DNA of 64,000 nt from Cryobacterium sp. PH31-L1. GTDB taxonomy: Bacteria > Actinomycetota > Actinomycetes > Actinomycetales > Microbacteriaceae. Where the stretch lies: positions 186,001-250,000 of the forward strand of contig NZ_JASISM010000006.1 in NCBI RefSeq assembly GCF_030063145.1. The letters run 5' to 3'. Below, piece by piece: positions 18,951 to 28,608 of the stretch; position 1 is the first letter of the stretch, and each line of letters begins with the position of its first letter. The position numbers and the translations under genes are program-made. Under the pieces are notes generated by a model. It saw only the letters and a list, made by a program, of their open reading frames with translations. It was not told the DNA's origin and did no database searches.

Positions 18951-19322
18951 ATCGTATACGCCGATCGCGAAGGAGGCGGGATCACTTCGGCTGTTGTGAT
19001 CGCGCACCATTGCCCTGCGACTCTAGAAGTTTCGTGCGCCGTGTGAGAAAGTACGAAAACCATTTTGCTCCCAACCGAGAGATGTACTCAATGACTGAAT
19101 TTGCTTCGCTGTTGGAATTTCACCCAATGAAAAGGAGAGGGCTCCTCGCCATAGGTTGTGCAAGGTGGCATTCATTCGAACGCAGCCGACACGTTACTGA
19201 GGGATATTCAGCGTGACCAGGTGTCTCGGAACGGTCTCCAGACCTGCGGGTTCAAATCCTCTGCGAGCAGGTCAAGGCGGTAGTCATCCTCTGGAATCGG
19301 ATCGCGAGCAACCGGGAAATAA
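18951..19322. other. non-coding gap with a tRNA-3'-end-like fragment
   Basis: No convincing gene is seen here. At 19247-19270 the sequence GCGGGTTCAAATCCTCTGC resembles the T-arm of a tRNA (it shares GGTTCAAATCCT with the initiator tRNA at 33227), but the T-stem does not pair and no acceptor or anticodon stem is present. It may be a degenerate attachment-site remnant. Confidence 0.4.
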
Positions 19323-19898
19323 GTGGTGATTCGTTTGGCTTGGTTTGCCCTTTTGGCACCGCCTGCGGCCGCTGCCACGGTGGGACAACCTCTCATCGAC
19401 TTGGTTCAGATGATTGCCACTCCTTTAGCTGGAGTCATTGGGGTAATACTCGGTTCACTATTGACAGGCCGGCGTGCACGACTAAACGCTGAGTCCACTC
19501 AACGCTATGAACGAAAATCGAACGCATACCTGTCTGCAATCGAGCCCGCCTTCCAGCTGAGCGATAAAATGCGCGACGTCGTAATTCATACGCCGCGGGG
19601 CGGTGATGATCCTGAGAGCGACCGACTCGCAGGCGAGGCGTTTCTTGCGGTTGTCGAGATCCGCGGCCAACTCGATCGACACGTATTTGAGCTCAGGGTT
19701 ATCGGCTCCACAGCTGCGGTGAAAGCGTACGAGGCGCTCCGCGTTCGCACTGACGAGTACATGGCTGAGATAAAATTGCAGCTCGAAACTGATGGAATAT
19801 TTCGAGGACTTCCTGGTCGAAAGTATCTTGAGGACCTAGATATCCTCTGTAAAAACGTCTTGAGCGAAATGCGCAAGGACCTCGGCGTGACAGCCTAA
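19323..19898 (+). CDS. unknown small membrane-anchored protein
   Basis: This 191-residue protein has a GTG start. An N-terminal hydrophobic stretch WFALLAPPAAAATVG could be a signal peptide, and a second hydrophobic segment (about residues 34-49, ATPLAGVIGVILGSLLTG) is followed at once by basic residues RRAR, typical of an inner-membrane anchor with a cytoplasmic C-terminus. The remaining 140 residues are predicted mainly helical (KAYEALRVRTDEYMAEIK). No family was recognised. It lies between the relaxase gene and the mobilisation-associated membrane gene at 20244. Confidence 0.55.
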   Translation: MVIRLAWFALLAPPAAAATVGQPLIDLVQMIATPLAGVIGVILGSLLTGRRARLNAESTQRYERKSNAYLSAIEPAFQLSDKMRDVVIHTPRGGDDPESDRLAGEAFLAVVEIRGQLDRHVFELRVIGSTAAVKAYEALRVRTDEYMAEIKLQLETDGIFRGLPGRKYLEDLDILCKNVLSEMRKDLGVTA

Positions 19899-20035
19899 CC
19901 ATCCTGGCGATTCCGCGAGCTGGTCCCGACTGCCGTGACAAAATTGTGGTGCTCGAAACCCCGAGCCCGGAAGAAGTCCAACGCGGTGTCCATATCGGCG
20001 CACAGACGGATACGTGCACTCACCCGTTCTGCCAT
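19895..20035 (-). CDS. possible 46-residue protein or gene remnant
   Basis: A short frame from ATG 20035 to TAG 19895 reads with protein-like composition (IRLCADMDTALDFFRARGFEHHNF). It overlaps the end of the convergent upstream gene by 4 bp. No ribosome-binding site is obvious, and it may be the tail of a lost gene. The rest of 19899-20243 shows nothing else that can be supported. Confidence 0.25.
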   Translation of the reverse strand: MAERVSARIRLCADMDTALDFFRARGFEHHNFVTAVGTSSRNRQDG

Positions 20036-20243
20036 CCAGCAATTTTGTTGCGCAGGAGTGCGTGACCCATAGGGGACTGCGTGGGAGCATTCGTTGTGAA
20101 TTGGCGTGCGGAACTCTTTCTCTTGTGGGTATCCAGTCCTATAATTTTGGCAGGCAACCTCTATTACGCGCCGTCGCCCGTTGCGATGGTATGACTTTCA
20201 GTCCCTTCAGGTTCTTGTTGCCGAACATCTGAAAGGCCGCGCC

Positions 20244-20630
20244 ATGTTCGAACTCATCCTGGCCGCCACTGCCCGCAGCTACTTCTTCTTGCGCCGGTTC
20301 ATACCGACCGCCATCGTGATCGACGCGATCAATACGCGGCGCGGGCTGAAGTGGGGGGTGCCAGCGATGCTGCTCGCCGTTCCATATGCGCTTGCTGCTG
20401 TCTATTGCCGAGCCCAGATTGAAACCGGTGGTACGGGCTGGCTGAACCTGCTCGTATTGCTGTTTCTGTGGAACACACTCAAGTTTGTTTTGATCGGGCC
20501 CATCAGCCTGCTGAAGTTGATCGCGGTACGTGTTCGTGAAGCCGTGGCGCGCCGTCGCATGACGCGGGCGCTGATCGCCGACAGCGTCGAGCTTTTCGAC
20601 GAGCCGGTGCTCGTGTCGAGCCGCGGCTGA
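20244..20630 (+). CDS. small membrane protein of the mobilisation region
   Basis: The protein has 128 residues from the ATG at 20244, with GAAAGG 7 bp upstream. Two hydrophobic segments are visible, at about residues 34-49 (WGVPAMLLAVPYALAAVY) and 62-85 (GWLNLLVLLFLWNTLKFVLIGPISLL), followed by a basic tail (REAVARRRMTR). No enzymatic motif is present. Similar short membrane proteins are, from memory, common beside MobF relaxases in actinobacterial mobile elements; the function is unknown. A start at 20181 is possible but adds a non-conserved-looking leader. Confidence 0.62.
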   Translation: MFELILAATARSYFFLRRFIPTAIVIDAINTRRGLKWGVPAMLLAVPYALAAVYCRAQIETGGTGWLNLLVLLFLWNTLKFVLIGPISLLKLIAVRVREAVARRRMTRALIADSVELFDEPVLVSSRG

Positions 20631-20707
20631 CGCCACGTCACAGCCGGCGTACCTCCTGGTAGCGGCATGATTGGCTCACACACCGTCCGCGCACAGGAGG
20701 CTTCACT

Positions 20708-20974
20708 ATGACGATCCCGCAAGAGCAGTTCGACGACCTGCTCGGCCGCGCAGCGCTGGCTGCGCTGTTCTACTATCCGGAGGTTGCTGTCGACGATGAC
20801 GGTCGCAAACTGCAGAACGACATCGCCTACTGCCTGGAGCCCGTCGCCGGAATCGCAAACGAGGATGCCGAGCGGCTCCGCGTCGTGGTCGGGCGTGTGA
20901 TCACGAATCCGACCGCGCATCGCTCTGAACTGCTTGCTTTGGTCATCGAGCTGGCCCCGCCGCCTGCCGAGTAG
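20708..20974 (+). CDS. unknown acidic 88-residue protein
   Basis: A strong ribosome-binding site (AGGAGG at 20695-20700) precedes the ATG at 20708. The product is small, acidic and probably helical (EQFDDLLGRAALAALFYYPE, NEDAERLRVVVGRVI), with no recognised domain. It lies 77 bp after the membrane gene and 8 bp before the coiled-coil gene, so the three probably form one transcript. The function is unknown. Confidence 0.65.
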   Translation: MTIPQEQFDDLLGRAALAALFYYPEVAVDDDGRKLQNDIAYCLEPVAGIANEDAERLRVVVGRVITNPTAHRSELLALVIELAPPPAE

Positions 20975-20982
20975 CCGCGATC

Positions 20983-22209
20983 ATGAAGGACCCATCTGAG
21001 GAAGGTGCCGTGCTGCGGAAGGAGCTGGCGGAGCATCCGTCTCTTGATGAAGAGGCCGAGAAGCGGCGTCAGTATGTGGTGGCGAATCGTGACCGGATCC
21101 GCGAGCTCAATCGTCTTTGGCGGTCGGAACATCTCGACCGGGCCCGGGAGCTCAATCGAGACTCGATGCGTCGGGCCGTGGCTCGCCGGCACCGCGAGGC
21201 GGAGGTGCGGGCGCTGGGGAGGGAGCGGGCGAAACGCTGGCGGGTGGAGCATCCGGAGCGTAGGCGTGAGTACCAGCAGCGGTGGGTGGCGGAGAATCGC
21301 GAGAAGGTACGCGAGTATTTTACCCGCTACTACGAGGCCCACCGCGAGGAGGTGAACGCCCGGGCCGCGGCCAGGCGGGATGCTGACCCTGAGCGCACGA
21401 AGCAGATCACCCGGCAGTGGGCCGAGCGCAACAAGGAGCGCCGTGCCGAGCTGCAGCGCAACCGGCGCAGCGTCCCGGAGATCTACCAGGCCGAGCTAGA
21501 GGCCAACGCTTCCGCGCGTCGACTGAAGCGCAGCCTGAGTCGGGCAGGGCTCCCGCCGAAGCGCATTCACGTTTCGACCGCTGCGGAGCGCCGAGCCAAC
21601 GAGCGCGAGGCCGACGCGTATTTCAATGACCCGTCACGGCCCGAGCATCTGCGGCAGTTCACCGTGTTCGCCGAATCGCTCACCGAGCACATGCTCAAGA
21701 ACGGCGACCGGATGCGCGAATTCGCCGACGCCTACGTGTCATCCCGGGCGCGCGTTGGGTTGCCGTCGGTGTCGGTGGAGGACGTCGTCTACGCCCGCGC
21801 CGTCGAGATCGTCGCAGAGCGGATGCGCCGGGTCGACCTACTGACCGGACGCGACGTCGCCGCGGCCGTGCGGAGCACTAAGGCTGAGGCGCTTCGGGCG
21901 GAGCGGCAGGATCAGATGGATGTGCTTGTGAAGGCCATTGTGGTGCATTTTCACCAATACAGTGGGCGGTTGGTAGCCAAGGCAGAGATGGAGAACCGGG
22001 CGCGGGCACATCTGGGCGTGCCGCGGGTGCCGGCCGCGTCGTTGGTGGTGCAACTTGCGCTGCAGGAGGTCATCGAGCGCGTGCCCACGAGCAGGTTGAC
22101 CCAAGCGGATGCTCGGACCGCGGCCCGCATCGCGGGCCTGCACATAATGATCTCGCTCGAATCTCGCGACGTGGTCGACCAATCGGTTCATCGACGGGCG
22201 CTCTCGTAG
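20983..22209 (+). CDS. charged coiled-coil island protein, intact copy
   Basis: This 408-residue protein is very rich in Arg and Glu. Residues 1-165 contain repeated motifs of the type R-x-R-E-L-N-R / W-x-x-E-H-x-E-R-x-R-E-Y / W-x-E-x-N-R-E-K, spaced by about 20 residues, which predict long charged helices. Residues 190-300 form a more globular part (EADAYFNDPSRPEHLRQF, EDVVYARAVEIVAERMRRVD). No catalytic motif is recognised; nucleic-acid binding through the basic repeats is a guess. The gene follows the 88-residue protein by 8 bp. A truncated, frameshifted second copy lies at 28609-29463 and aligns with residues from about 126 to the end. Confidence 0.75.
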   Translation: MKDPSEEGAVLRKELAEHPSLDEEAEKRRQYVVANRDRIRELNRLWRSEHLDRARELNRDSMRRAVARRHREAEVRALGRERAKRWRVEHPERRREYQQRWVAENREKVREYFTRYYEAHREEVNARAAARRDADPERTKQITRQWAERNKERRAELQRNRRSVPEIYQAELEANASARRLKRSLSRAGLPPKRIHVSTAAERRANEREADAYFNDPSRPEHLRQFTVFAESLTEHMLKNGDRMREFADAYVSSRARVGLPSVSVEDVVYARAVEIVAERMRRVDLLTGRDVAAAVRSTKAEALRAERQDQMDVLVKAIVVHFHQYSGRLVAKAEMENRARAHLGVPRVPAASLVVQLALQEVIERVPTSRLTQADARTAARIAGLHIMISLESRDVVDQSVHRRALS

Positions 22210-22343
22210 TCGGTGGCGACGACGGCTGGACAGTGAAGGAAACATCATGTCGGATGACGCACGAATCACGGGACACACCGTGACCCGCACCCTGCACATC
22301 GAAGCCTCGCGCCAGCGTCTAGTTCCCATGCGATCATGGGCAG

Positions 22344-23591
22344 ATGGAGTTTCCACCTATCGGCTGGACAAATAAGAGCGTTTGTCTTGACCACATTGAG
22401 GACGAATATCTCAGGGCACGTCTGGCGCCGGATGTCGCAGAACACGTCTGTTCGTTTTGCCCGCGAACGTCTACCAATGGCGCAGCGGCCATTGCCGTTA
22501 ATCTTGAACACTTGGCGGCAGTAGTTGCCGAGGTCGCTGTACGGTTTTACGAGGACGCGGTCAACGCACCTTTCATGGACGGAGAGATATCTGTTCAGGA
22601 CTTCGACACTCTCGAGGTCGTTTACAACATGCTTGACGATTCCCTACCGGCTTCACTTCTGGACTCAATAGTCAAGTCAGTCGCCGAACTGATTCACGAG
22701 CCACAAATCTGGATAAGGCTCGATAACGTTTCCTACGTGGAGTTCGGCTGGTCGAGCTTCGCCGACACCGTCAAGCACACCTCACGGCTCGTTCTTGCCC
22801 CTCGGTCTGGTCACGCTCAGGAACCCACACCGCCTGAGGATCTGTACACATTCCTAACGGCGCTTTCGGGGATCGTCAATGAGACGACGGGTCTAGTGCA
22901 AGTGCTAGAAGCCGGAGCGCGTATTTATAGAGCCCGAATTGAACGCGACGCTGGGGCATTGGAGAGGGAAGTCCAGGAGGATCCAGCCAAGAAGCTTGGC
23001 CCAGCTCCCCAGGGGAGCGCAGCTGCGGGCCGAATGAATGCGCAGGGCATTTCACTTTTCTATGCCGCGATGGAGGAAGAGACCGCTTGTGCCGAGGTGG
23101 TCGCGCACAGCGCATACAACGAAGCAGTAGTGGGGGAGTTCACGGTCCAACAGCCATTGCGCATCTTCGACCTGACGCGGGTACCAGTGCGGCCGAGTAT
23201 TTTCGATGAGAGTGCCGGTCCGATATATCCGTTCATCGCGTTCTTTGACCTCTTCCGTGATGCCATCACGCAGCCAGTCATCCTCGACGGTAAGCACCCA
23301 GTCGATTACGCGCCAACTCAGGTCGTCACGGAGTTTCTGCGGTGGGGCACGCAAGCGAAGCTGGACGGCATTGCATGGGAGTCCCGCGTAGTACCTGACG
23401 GCAAGAACATCGTACTGTTCTACGGTCCTGACACGCCGATGCGTTCAACTAAGGAACCGGACAAGGAAGAGTCCGAGCTTTGGAGGCTCACATTCGGGGC
23501 CGCGGCGGAGCCTATATTCATTATCGACCCTTCCTCGATACGTCGGTATGAGGCCGAACGGACGGTTTCAGTGCGTAAGTCGCGGTGGTGA
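22344..23591 (+). CDS. HEPN/RES N-terminal domain plus RES domain protein, toxin-like
   Basis: This 415-residue protein has an N-terminal domain with CSFC near residue 40 and a helical region, similar to the HEPN/RES N-terminal domain. From about residue 190 it has a RES domain: RIYRARIERDAG supplies the first Arg, GRMNAQGISLFYAAMEEETACAEV supplies the conserved Gly-Arg-hydrophobic-Glu block, and a Ser-containing C-terminal part follows. RES toxins (for example MbcT and ParT) act on NAD+ or transfer ADP-ribose, usually with an Xre-type antitoxin. Only 134 bp separate it from the upstream gene and no antitoxin gene is visible on either side, so it may be a long orphan RES protein in a defence setting. 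Confidence 0.75.
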   Translation: MEFPPIGWTNKSVCLDHIEDEYLRARLAPDVAEHVCSFCPRTSTNGAAAIAVNLEHLAAVVAEVAVRFYEDAVNAPFMDGEISVQDFDTLEVVYNMLDDSLPASLLDSIVKSVAELIHEPQIWIRLDNVSYVEFGWSSFADTVKHTSRLVLAPRSGHAQEPTPPEDLYTFLTALSGIVNETTGLVQVLEAGARIYRARIERDAGALEREVQEDPAKKLGPAPQGSAAAGRMNAQGISLFYAAMEEETACAEVVAHSAYNEAVVGEFTVQQPLRIFDLTRVPVRPSIFDESAGPIYPFIAFFDLFRDAITQPVILDGKHPVDYAPTQVVTEFLRWGTQAKLDGIAWESRVVPDGKNIVLFYGPDTPMRSTKEPDKEESELWRLTFGAAAEPIFIIDPSSIRRYEAERTVSVRKSRW

Positions 23592-23695
23592 ACGGATCGC
23601 AAATGCCGCCTTCGGTCTCCTCTCCGACTGCTCTAACTCTTAAAACCCGAACGCAACGAGATCGCTGAGGAGTGGGCTGAGCGAGACAGGGCATC

Positions 23696-24034
23696 ATGTG
23701 GCGTCGCGTGCGGACGCTGGGAGGGTGCTGCAGTGGGGGGGGTTTGTCCAGCCTGAAATCCCTAGTTCGTCACGACTCCTTGCCGCCTCAAGCCTTCAGG
23801 CTCCTTCAAGGGAATATCAATGCAGTGGAGAGTGGTGGCAACGAAGTCGATCCAGCCGCAGAAGCCGAAGCAGACATCCTTGAGGAGCAATCCGCGGCCC
23901 GGACTCTCGCGGAGCTAACCGGACTGCCAGGCATCTACGCGTTTCCTACGGGTGGCATCTCGAGAGCTTGGTGGATCCCGATCGAGGAAACACTCTTATC
24001 AATGTCGGCCGGATCGCCGGCGTTGCCTCTCGAA
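23696..24034 (+). CDS. possible gene fragment truncated by an IS21 remnant
   Basis: The frame from 23696 reads with protein-like composition (DPAAEAEADILEEQSAARTLAELTGLPGIYAF) until about 24034, after which it runs antisense through istA remains. The LTGLPGIYAF segment is weakly like the start of GIY-YIG/T5orf172 proteins, but the catalytic remainder is absent. The start codon is uncertain. It is best read as the 5' part of a gene cut by the insertion; the 23592-23695 gap before it is empty. Confidence 0.3.
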
Positions 24035-24530
24035 TACGAGGACACCATCACCAGCACCGGCGGTGACCCCGTCTGGCCCGCGCCCAACGGGATACCGGCG
24101 GGAACCACAAGTCGCACTGGGTTTGATCCCCGGCGGCGAACGTGAGCCGGTCGGCCGGGTCCGCTAGCGCATACTCCGGCCTCAACCGGGCCACGCTCTC
24201 CCGAAATCAGGTGATCGACCCCGTCCACGCCGACCGCTCGGCCAAAACCGTCGCCGGCATCCGCGCGTCCTGCGACGACAACTCCCGAATCCGCGGCTCC
24301 AGATTCCGCATTCCCGACGATCGGTCGATGCCCTCATACTTGGGCGGTTTCTCCGACCTGATCGCTTTCGCGATCGTGTTCCGCGCGAGGCCCAACCGCC
24401 GGGCAATCTCGCGCTGGACAATCCATCACTCAAATGAAAACGCCGAACCAAAGCCCACTCTTCCACCGTAAGCACCCATCAATCGTGATCGGGTGGCTCA
24501 GTTTTCACCGTCGTTTTTGGCTCACATCCT
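24035..24530 (-). mobile_element. IS21-family remnant: left end and 5' part of istA
   Basis: On the minus strand, from the start at 24475, the protein opens MLTVEEWALVRRFHLSDGLS. After a one-base deletion it continues as ARRLGLARNTIAKAIRSEKPPKYEG and PATVLAERSAWTGSIT, where a TGA replaces the expected Trp. It then reads RLRPEYALADPADR and AAGDQTQCDLW (the first catalytic Asp region), and after another shift ends near GSPPVLVMVSSYSR. This is the N-terminal half of an IstA transposase. Bases 24483-24530 (GTGGCTCAGTTTTCACCGTCG and GTTTTTGGCTCA) look like the left terminal region. The copy is non-functional and truncated at its 3' side. Confidence 0.8.
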
Positions 24531-24711
24531 AACCGTCGTCGACGATGGGAGGGAGAAACGCGGGAGGGTCAATTCCTCGGGCTTTCCAACGGGATCCGGT
24601 GCGTGTCCTAAACGGGCCGGCGAGCAATGCGGCGTTTGATCCGACTCGTCCATGGCCCCACTGAGGGGGACGTTGCATCGACCCAGCAAACGCGTCCCCT
24701 AACATTCGAAC

Positions 24712-27700
24712 ATGTCGCCGAACGTGTTCCCCATTGAACCAATAGCCAAAGATCTGAAGCTGCGGTGGTTGACTCCCCAGTACAAGGAAGATCAGCACGG
24801 GGTTTACCGGACCGCGTTGCTCAGTGCCCTCTCCAAGACCGACGGTGCAGCTCCAAGAAACATCGCAGTGACAGGGCCCTACGGCAGTGGGAAGAGTAGC
24901 ATTCTCCGCAGAATTGCCGAGGATCTTCCAGATCAAACCGTGAGCATTTCCTTATCCAGCCTTGGTGGCAACGAGCCCAGCACCTTGGGCGATGGCGAGA
25001 AAGCCGAAGCGTCCTCACCCAAAGTAACGAAGTTCATCCAAAAGGAGATAGTCAAGCAACTCCTGTACAGCCAAACCCCGGAAAAGATGAGGGGATCCCG
25101 CTATCACCGGGCCACAGCGTTCAACCCCTTGGACGCGATAGTTTGGGCGTTAGTCGGAGCGCTCTCTGGCGGCTTTCTGGCCTTCTTCGCCGGGGGAGAC
25201 CAACGATTCGAGCAATTACTCCCCAACGGTTGGGATGAGCTACGTCCTATCGTCTGGGTGACGGGGATTGTCTTGCTGGGCGTCATCCTCTACATGGCTC
25301 AATCCTGGACGCACGGCCGGTTCCACCTGGAAAAACTCAGTGCAGGACCGGCCTCGATGACCCTCACTGACAAGTCGGCCTACTACTTCGACGAGTTCCT
25401 CGATGACATCGTCTTCTACTTCCGACGCACACGCAAAAACATCGTGATCTTGGAAGATCTCGATCGATTCGACAACGCTCACATTTTCGACACTCTGCGT
25501 GAATTGAACACAATCCTGAATACTGCCGGTGGCCCCAAAACCCCGCCCATTCGTTTCGTCTACGCAATCAAGGACAGCATGTTCGAACAGATCGTGACCG
25601 AGGAAGAGCCGGCGCGGAGCGTCGAGCCGGGTACCAGCAGAACCAAGTTCTTCGAACTAGTCATTCCGATCGTCCCATTTATTTCTCACCGCACAGCACT
25701 CGACTTGATCGAGCCCCAGATGGAGCGCTCCTTGCCTGCAGTCGGGAGTGCTGTCGTGCGACTCGTGGCCAAGCACGTCACGGACATGCGGCTGATCAAG
25801 AACATCGGCAATGAGTACGACATCTTCAGCCAGATGGTTTTTCGGCTTGACGGAATCAAGAACCTAAGAGCTGACTCTCTCTTCGCCATGATCGTCTACA
25901 AGAATCACCACCTCGGTGACTTTGAGAAGATTACGTCTGGCACGAGCAATCTGGACAAGGTTTACAGGCTGATGCGAGAGACGGTCGAACGAAACCTTGG
26001 CCACATTGACGATGAGATCGCGAAACGCTACCGAGAACAGAACCAGCTCGAACTGGCAAGCGAACGCAGCAAGGACCTTGCGACGAGGTTGATGGAGTTC
26101 TTCGACTTTGACAACAGCCACATCAATTCCATCGAGGTCGACGGAACGGTTTTCTCCCCGGAAGAGTGGACGACTGCGCAATTCTGGCGCAGCGTCGGCG
26201 CGGCAGAGACGCTGCTCCTCACCTCGACCACTCAGGGGCGCCGCTTCCGCCGAGCCCGAACCGACTTGGAGAGCCTTCTCGGAACGAAAATTAGCATCTC
26301 TGGGTGGATTGCGGGCGAGACCGATCGTCTCACTAGTGAGATTGAACTTTTAACTGACCGCAAGAGCACCCTCCGCCGCGCGACTCTGGCAGAGCTTCTC
26401 GCGGACACTGACCTAGTCACCGATCCAAAGACCGGGAATGACCTGAACGATTCGATGGCGGAGAAGATAGAAACCCCGCTGTTCGCGAACGCCGTGATCG
26501 CCGTCCTCGGCTCACCTCTCGCCACGGAGCTTGTCCGGTTCGGCTTCATCGACCGCAACTTCGGGCTTTACGCGGCGAGATACTACGGCCGCAACGTCAG
26601 CGCCAATGCCATGACATACATCATCAAGGTCGTCCAGCCGAGAAGCCACGATTACATCTACGCCTTCGACAACCCAACCGACATCGACCAGCTGGAGATT
26701 GCTGCCGGCCACGACCTCCTCAACGAGCAAGCAATCTACAACGTCGAGATTTTCGATCACCTACTCCGAGTTCGGCCACATTCGCTCGACCGTGCGTTAC
26801 AACGTCTCAGCAAGCCCTCAGATGTTGAGGTCGAGTTCCTAGACCAGTACCTGAAATACGGCGCGGCGCCCGACCTGCTCATATCCAGACTCGCGGGCAC
26901 GTGGACAGACATCTTTCAGTTCCTCAACAGCTTCGACGGCATCAGCGAAGCGGATACCAATCGGCTATTGTCGGCGGCGCTGTCCGGTGCGCGCGATCAG
27001 GTCGGCTTCTACACGATTGACCGGGCGGCTGCGCAGCGGATCGAAGGCTCCGTCGCGGAACTAACTGCCTTCACCACCACTGCGGTGCGGTCAAGCGCGA
27101 CACAACTCGGCTCTGTGGCGTCGAAGCTAGGCTTGAAAATCCCCGATCTTCAACCCGTCTCACCCCCGCTAAGGGGGGAGCTCATCGCTCGCAATGCATT
27201 CGACATCAACTGGAACAACCTCCTCGCGCTCGCGTCAGGCGGTTCTGCATCTCTCGATCGGTTGCGCGACTCTGTCCCGCAGCCGACCTATGAGTACCTC
27301 ATCATTCACCTGCGGACCTATCTACAGGCTCTCGATGTCGACCACCCAACGGTGGGCGCGGCAGAAGCGTTCGACAGCGTGGTTTCCGATCTCGCCGGAG
27401 CCGATCTGGGGACCGTCACGGACTTCGCTATGCGGGCAGTCCCGGATGCGGTGACCCGCGACCTGCTTCAAGTGAATGTTGCGGTTTGGCCTGCCCTCGC
27501 CAGGGCTGGTCGGGTGGCTCCTACTCTCAACAACATTCACCAGTACATCATCGAATCAGGGACTCAAGGAGTTGACTCCGAACTGGGCCGATTCTTGGAG
27601 ACTCAGGCAAAGATCGTAAACGTTGGCGAGATCGAGGACGCCAATATGGCACGTGGGGTCACCCGAGACATCATCGAGAGCGCCTTCCTCACGGATGGAA

Positions 27701-28368
27701 CCAAAATCAGACTCATCGAGGATCTCGTGGCTGATCTTCCGCTCGCGACGGCGGAAATCAGTCCGCAGCCCGGTGAACTATTCGGCGCGCTGATAGAGGC
27801 TGAACTACTGATCGATGATGAGAACGCTTTTGTCGCCCTACGGGCCGAACCGTGGGAAGCCCGACGAGCGGTCGTCAACGCATCCATACAGTTCCCCACG
27901 TACGTCGCCAACATCGCGCTGACCGACGAGGAGCTACGAGAGATCGCAACCGACCTGACGGTGTCGGCGGAAGCGCGGGAGGCGGTGCTGCGACAGCTCG
28001 GGCATTATTCCGACAGGCTTACCACCGAGATTATGGTCGGTTTTGCTCAATTCGCTTTCGCGAACAGAGTCGCCGTGGCTGGGTCCGACATCGAACTGAT
28101 GCTGCTGCATCATGTCCCGCCGCGCCCGATCGTGAAGCTGATGGTCGACCACCTCGATGATCTGCCGGCCGCCGAGTTGCTGACTGTTCTCCAGAAGCTC
28201 GGCAATGAGTACGCCCGCGTGCCTGGCCGCCAACGTCAGGCGACCCTGCCCGATGACGATGCGCACAAGGCGTTGCTGCAGCGCCTGCAAAGTGTCGGAC
28301 TGGTCGGCAAATGTATGCCGGACAAACAACCCGGCTACGTCAGGGTCTTCATTAAATACGGGGCGTAA
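24712..28368 (+). CDS. YobI-family P-loop NTPase
   Basis: This 1218-residue protein opens with LTPQYKEDQHGVYRTALLSAL, the typical YobI start, then a Walker A motif TGPYGSGKSS (K61). Two transmembrane segments follow (about 143-163 and 180-201), then a Walker B motif NIVILEDLDRFDN (about 243-255), as in membrane-anchored KAP-like NTPases. The long C-terminal half has helical repeats of the type seen in sensor or scaffold domains. YobI-type NTPases are frequent in defence islands, but a defined mechanism is not known. No partner gene is adjacent. No clear ribosome-binding site precedes the ATG, so a leaderless or later start is possible. Together with the debris downstream it lies between two IS21 ends. 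Confidence 0.82.
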   Translation: MSPNVFPIEPIAKDLKLRWLTPQYKEDQHGVYRTALLSALSKTDGAAPRNIAVTGPYGSGKSSILRRIAEDLPDQTVSISLSSLGGNEPSTLGDGEKAEASSPKVTKFIQKEIVKQLLYSQTPEKMRGSRYHRATAFNPLDAIVWALVGALSGGFLAFFAGGDQRFEQLLPNGWDELRPIVWVTGIVLLGVILYMAQSWTHGRFHLEKLSAGPASMTLTDKSAYYFDEFLDDIVFYFRRTRKNIVILEDLDRFDNAHIFDTLRELNTILNTAGGPKTPPIRFVYAIKDSMFEQIVTEEEPARSVEPGTSRTKFFELVIPIVPFISHRTALDLIEPQMERSLPAVGSAVVRLVAKHVTDMRLIKNIGNEYDIFSQMVFRLDGIKNLRADSLFAMIVYKNHHLGDFEKITSGTSNLDKVYRLMRETVERNLGHIDDEIAKRYREQNQLELASERSKDLATRLMEFFDFDNSHINSIEVDGTVFSPEEWTTAQFWRSVGAAETLLLTSTTQGRRFRRARTDLESLLGTKISISGWIAGETDRLTSEIELLTDRKSTLRRATLAELLADTDLVTDPKTGNDLNDSMAEKIETPLFANAVIAVLGSPLATELVRFGFIDRNFGLYAARYYGRNVSANAMTYIIKVVQPRSHDYIYAFDNPTDIDQLEIAAGHDLLNEQAIYNVEIFDHLLRVRPHSLDRALQRLSKPSDVEVEFLDQYLKYGAAPDLLISRLAGTWTDIFQFLNSFDGISEADTNRLLSAALSGARDQVGFYTIDRAAAQRIEGSVAELTAFTTTAVRSSATQLGSVASKLGLKIPDLQPVSPPLRGELIARNAFDINWNNLLALASGGSASLDRLRDSVPQPTYEYLIIHLRTYLQALDVDHPTVGAAEAFDSVVSDLAGADLGTVTDFAMRAVPDAVTRDLLQVNVAVWPALARAGRVAPTLNNIHQYIIESGTQGVDSELGRFLETQAKIVNVGEIEDANMARGVTRDIIESAFLTDGTKIRLIEDLVADLPLATAEISPQPGELFGALIEAELLIDDENAFVALRAEPWEARRAVVNASIQFPTYVANIALTDEELREIATDLTVSAEAREAVLRQLGHYSDRLTTEIMVGFAQFAFANRVAVAGSDIELMLLHHVPPRPIVKLMVDHLDDLPAAELLTVLQKLGNEYARVPGRQRQATLPDDDAHKALLQRLQSVGLVGKCMPDKQPGYVRVFIKYGA

Positions 28369-28608
28369 GCCCGTCCCAAACGTCCTCCGCACGACACTCG
28401 GGCGCGGATTCACAGCCCTATGAAGGGAGACAGTTTTCTCGGCCAAGGACAATCCGCCTCGTCTCGTGCTCGCCGCATAAAGGAGACAGGGCGAAAGGCT
28501 CAAACCGAGGGAGACACCCGTCGTTCCCGGTAGAAGTAATAGTGATCCGCCATGCGTACGTGCGGGAGCAAGAGGACACCGGCATATCAGGCATTCACGC
28601 GGATTCCA

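Noticed and set aside
19216..19270. Possible intact tRNA gene
   Set aside because: Only a T-loop-like sequence is present; the T-stem, acceptor and anticodon stems do not pair.
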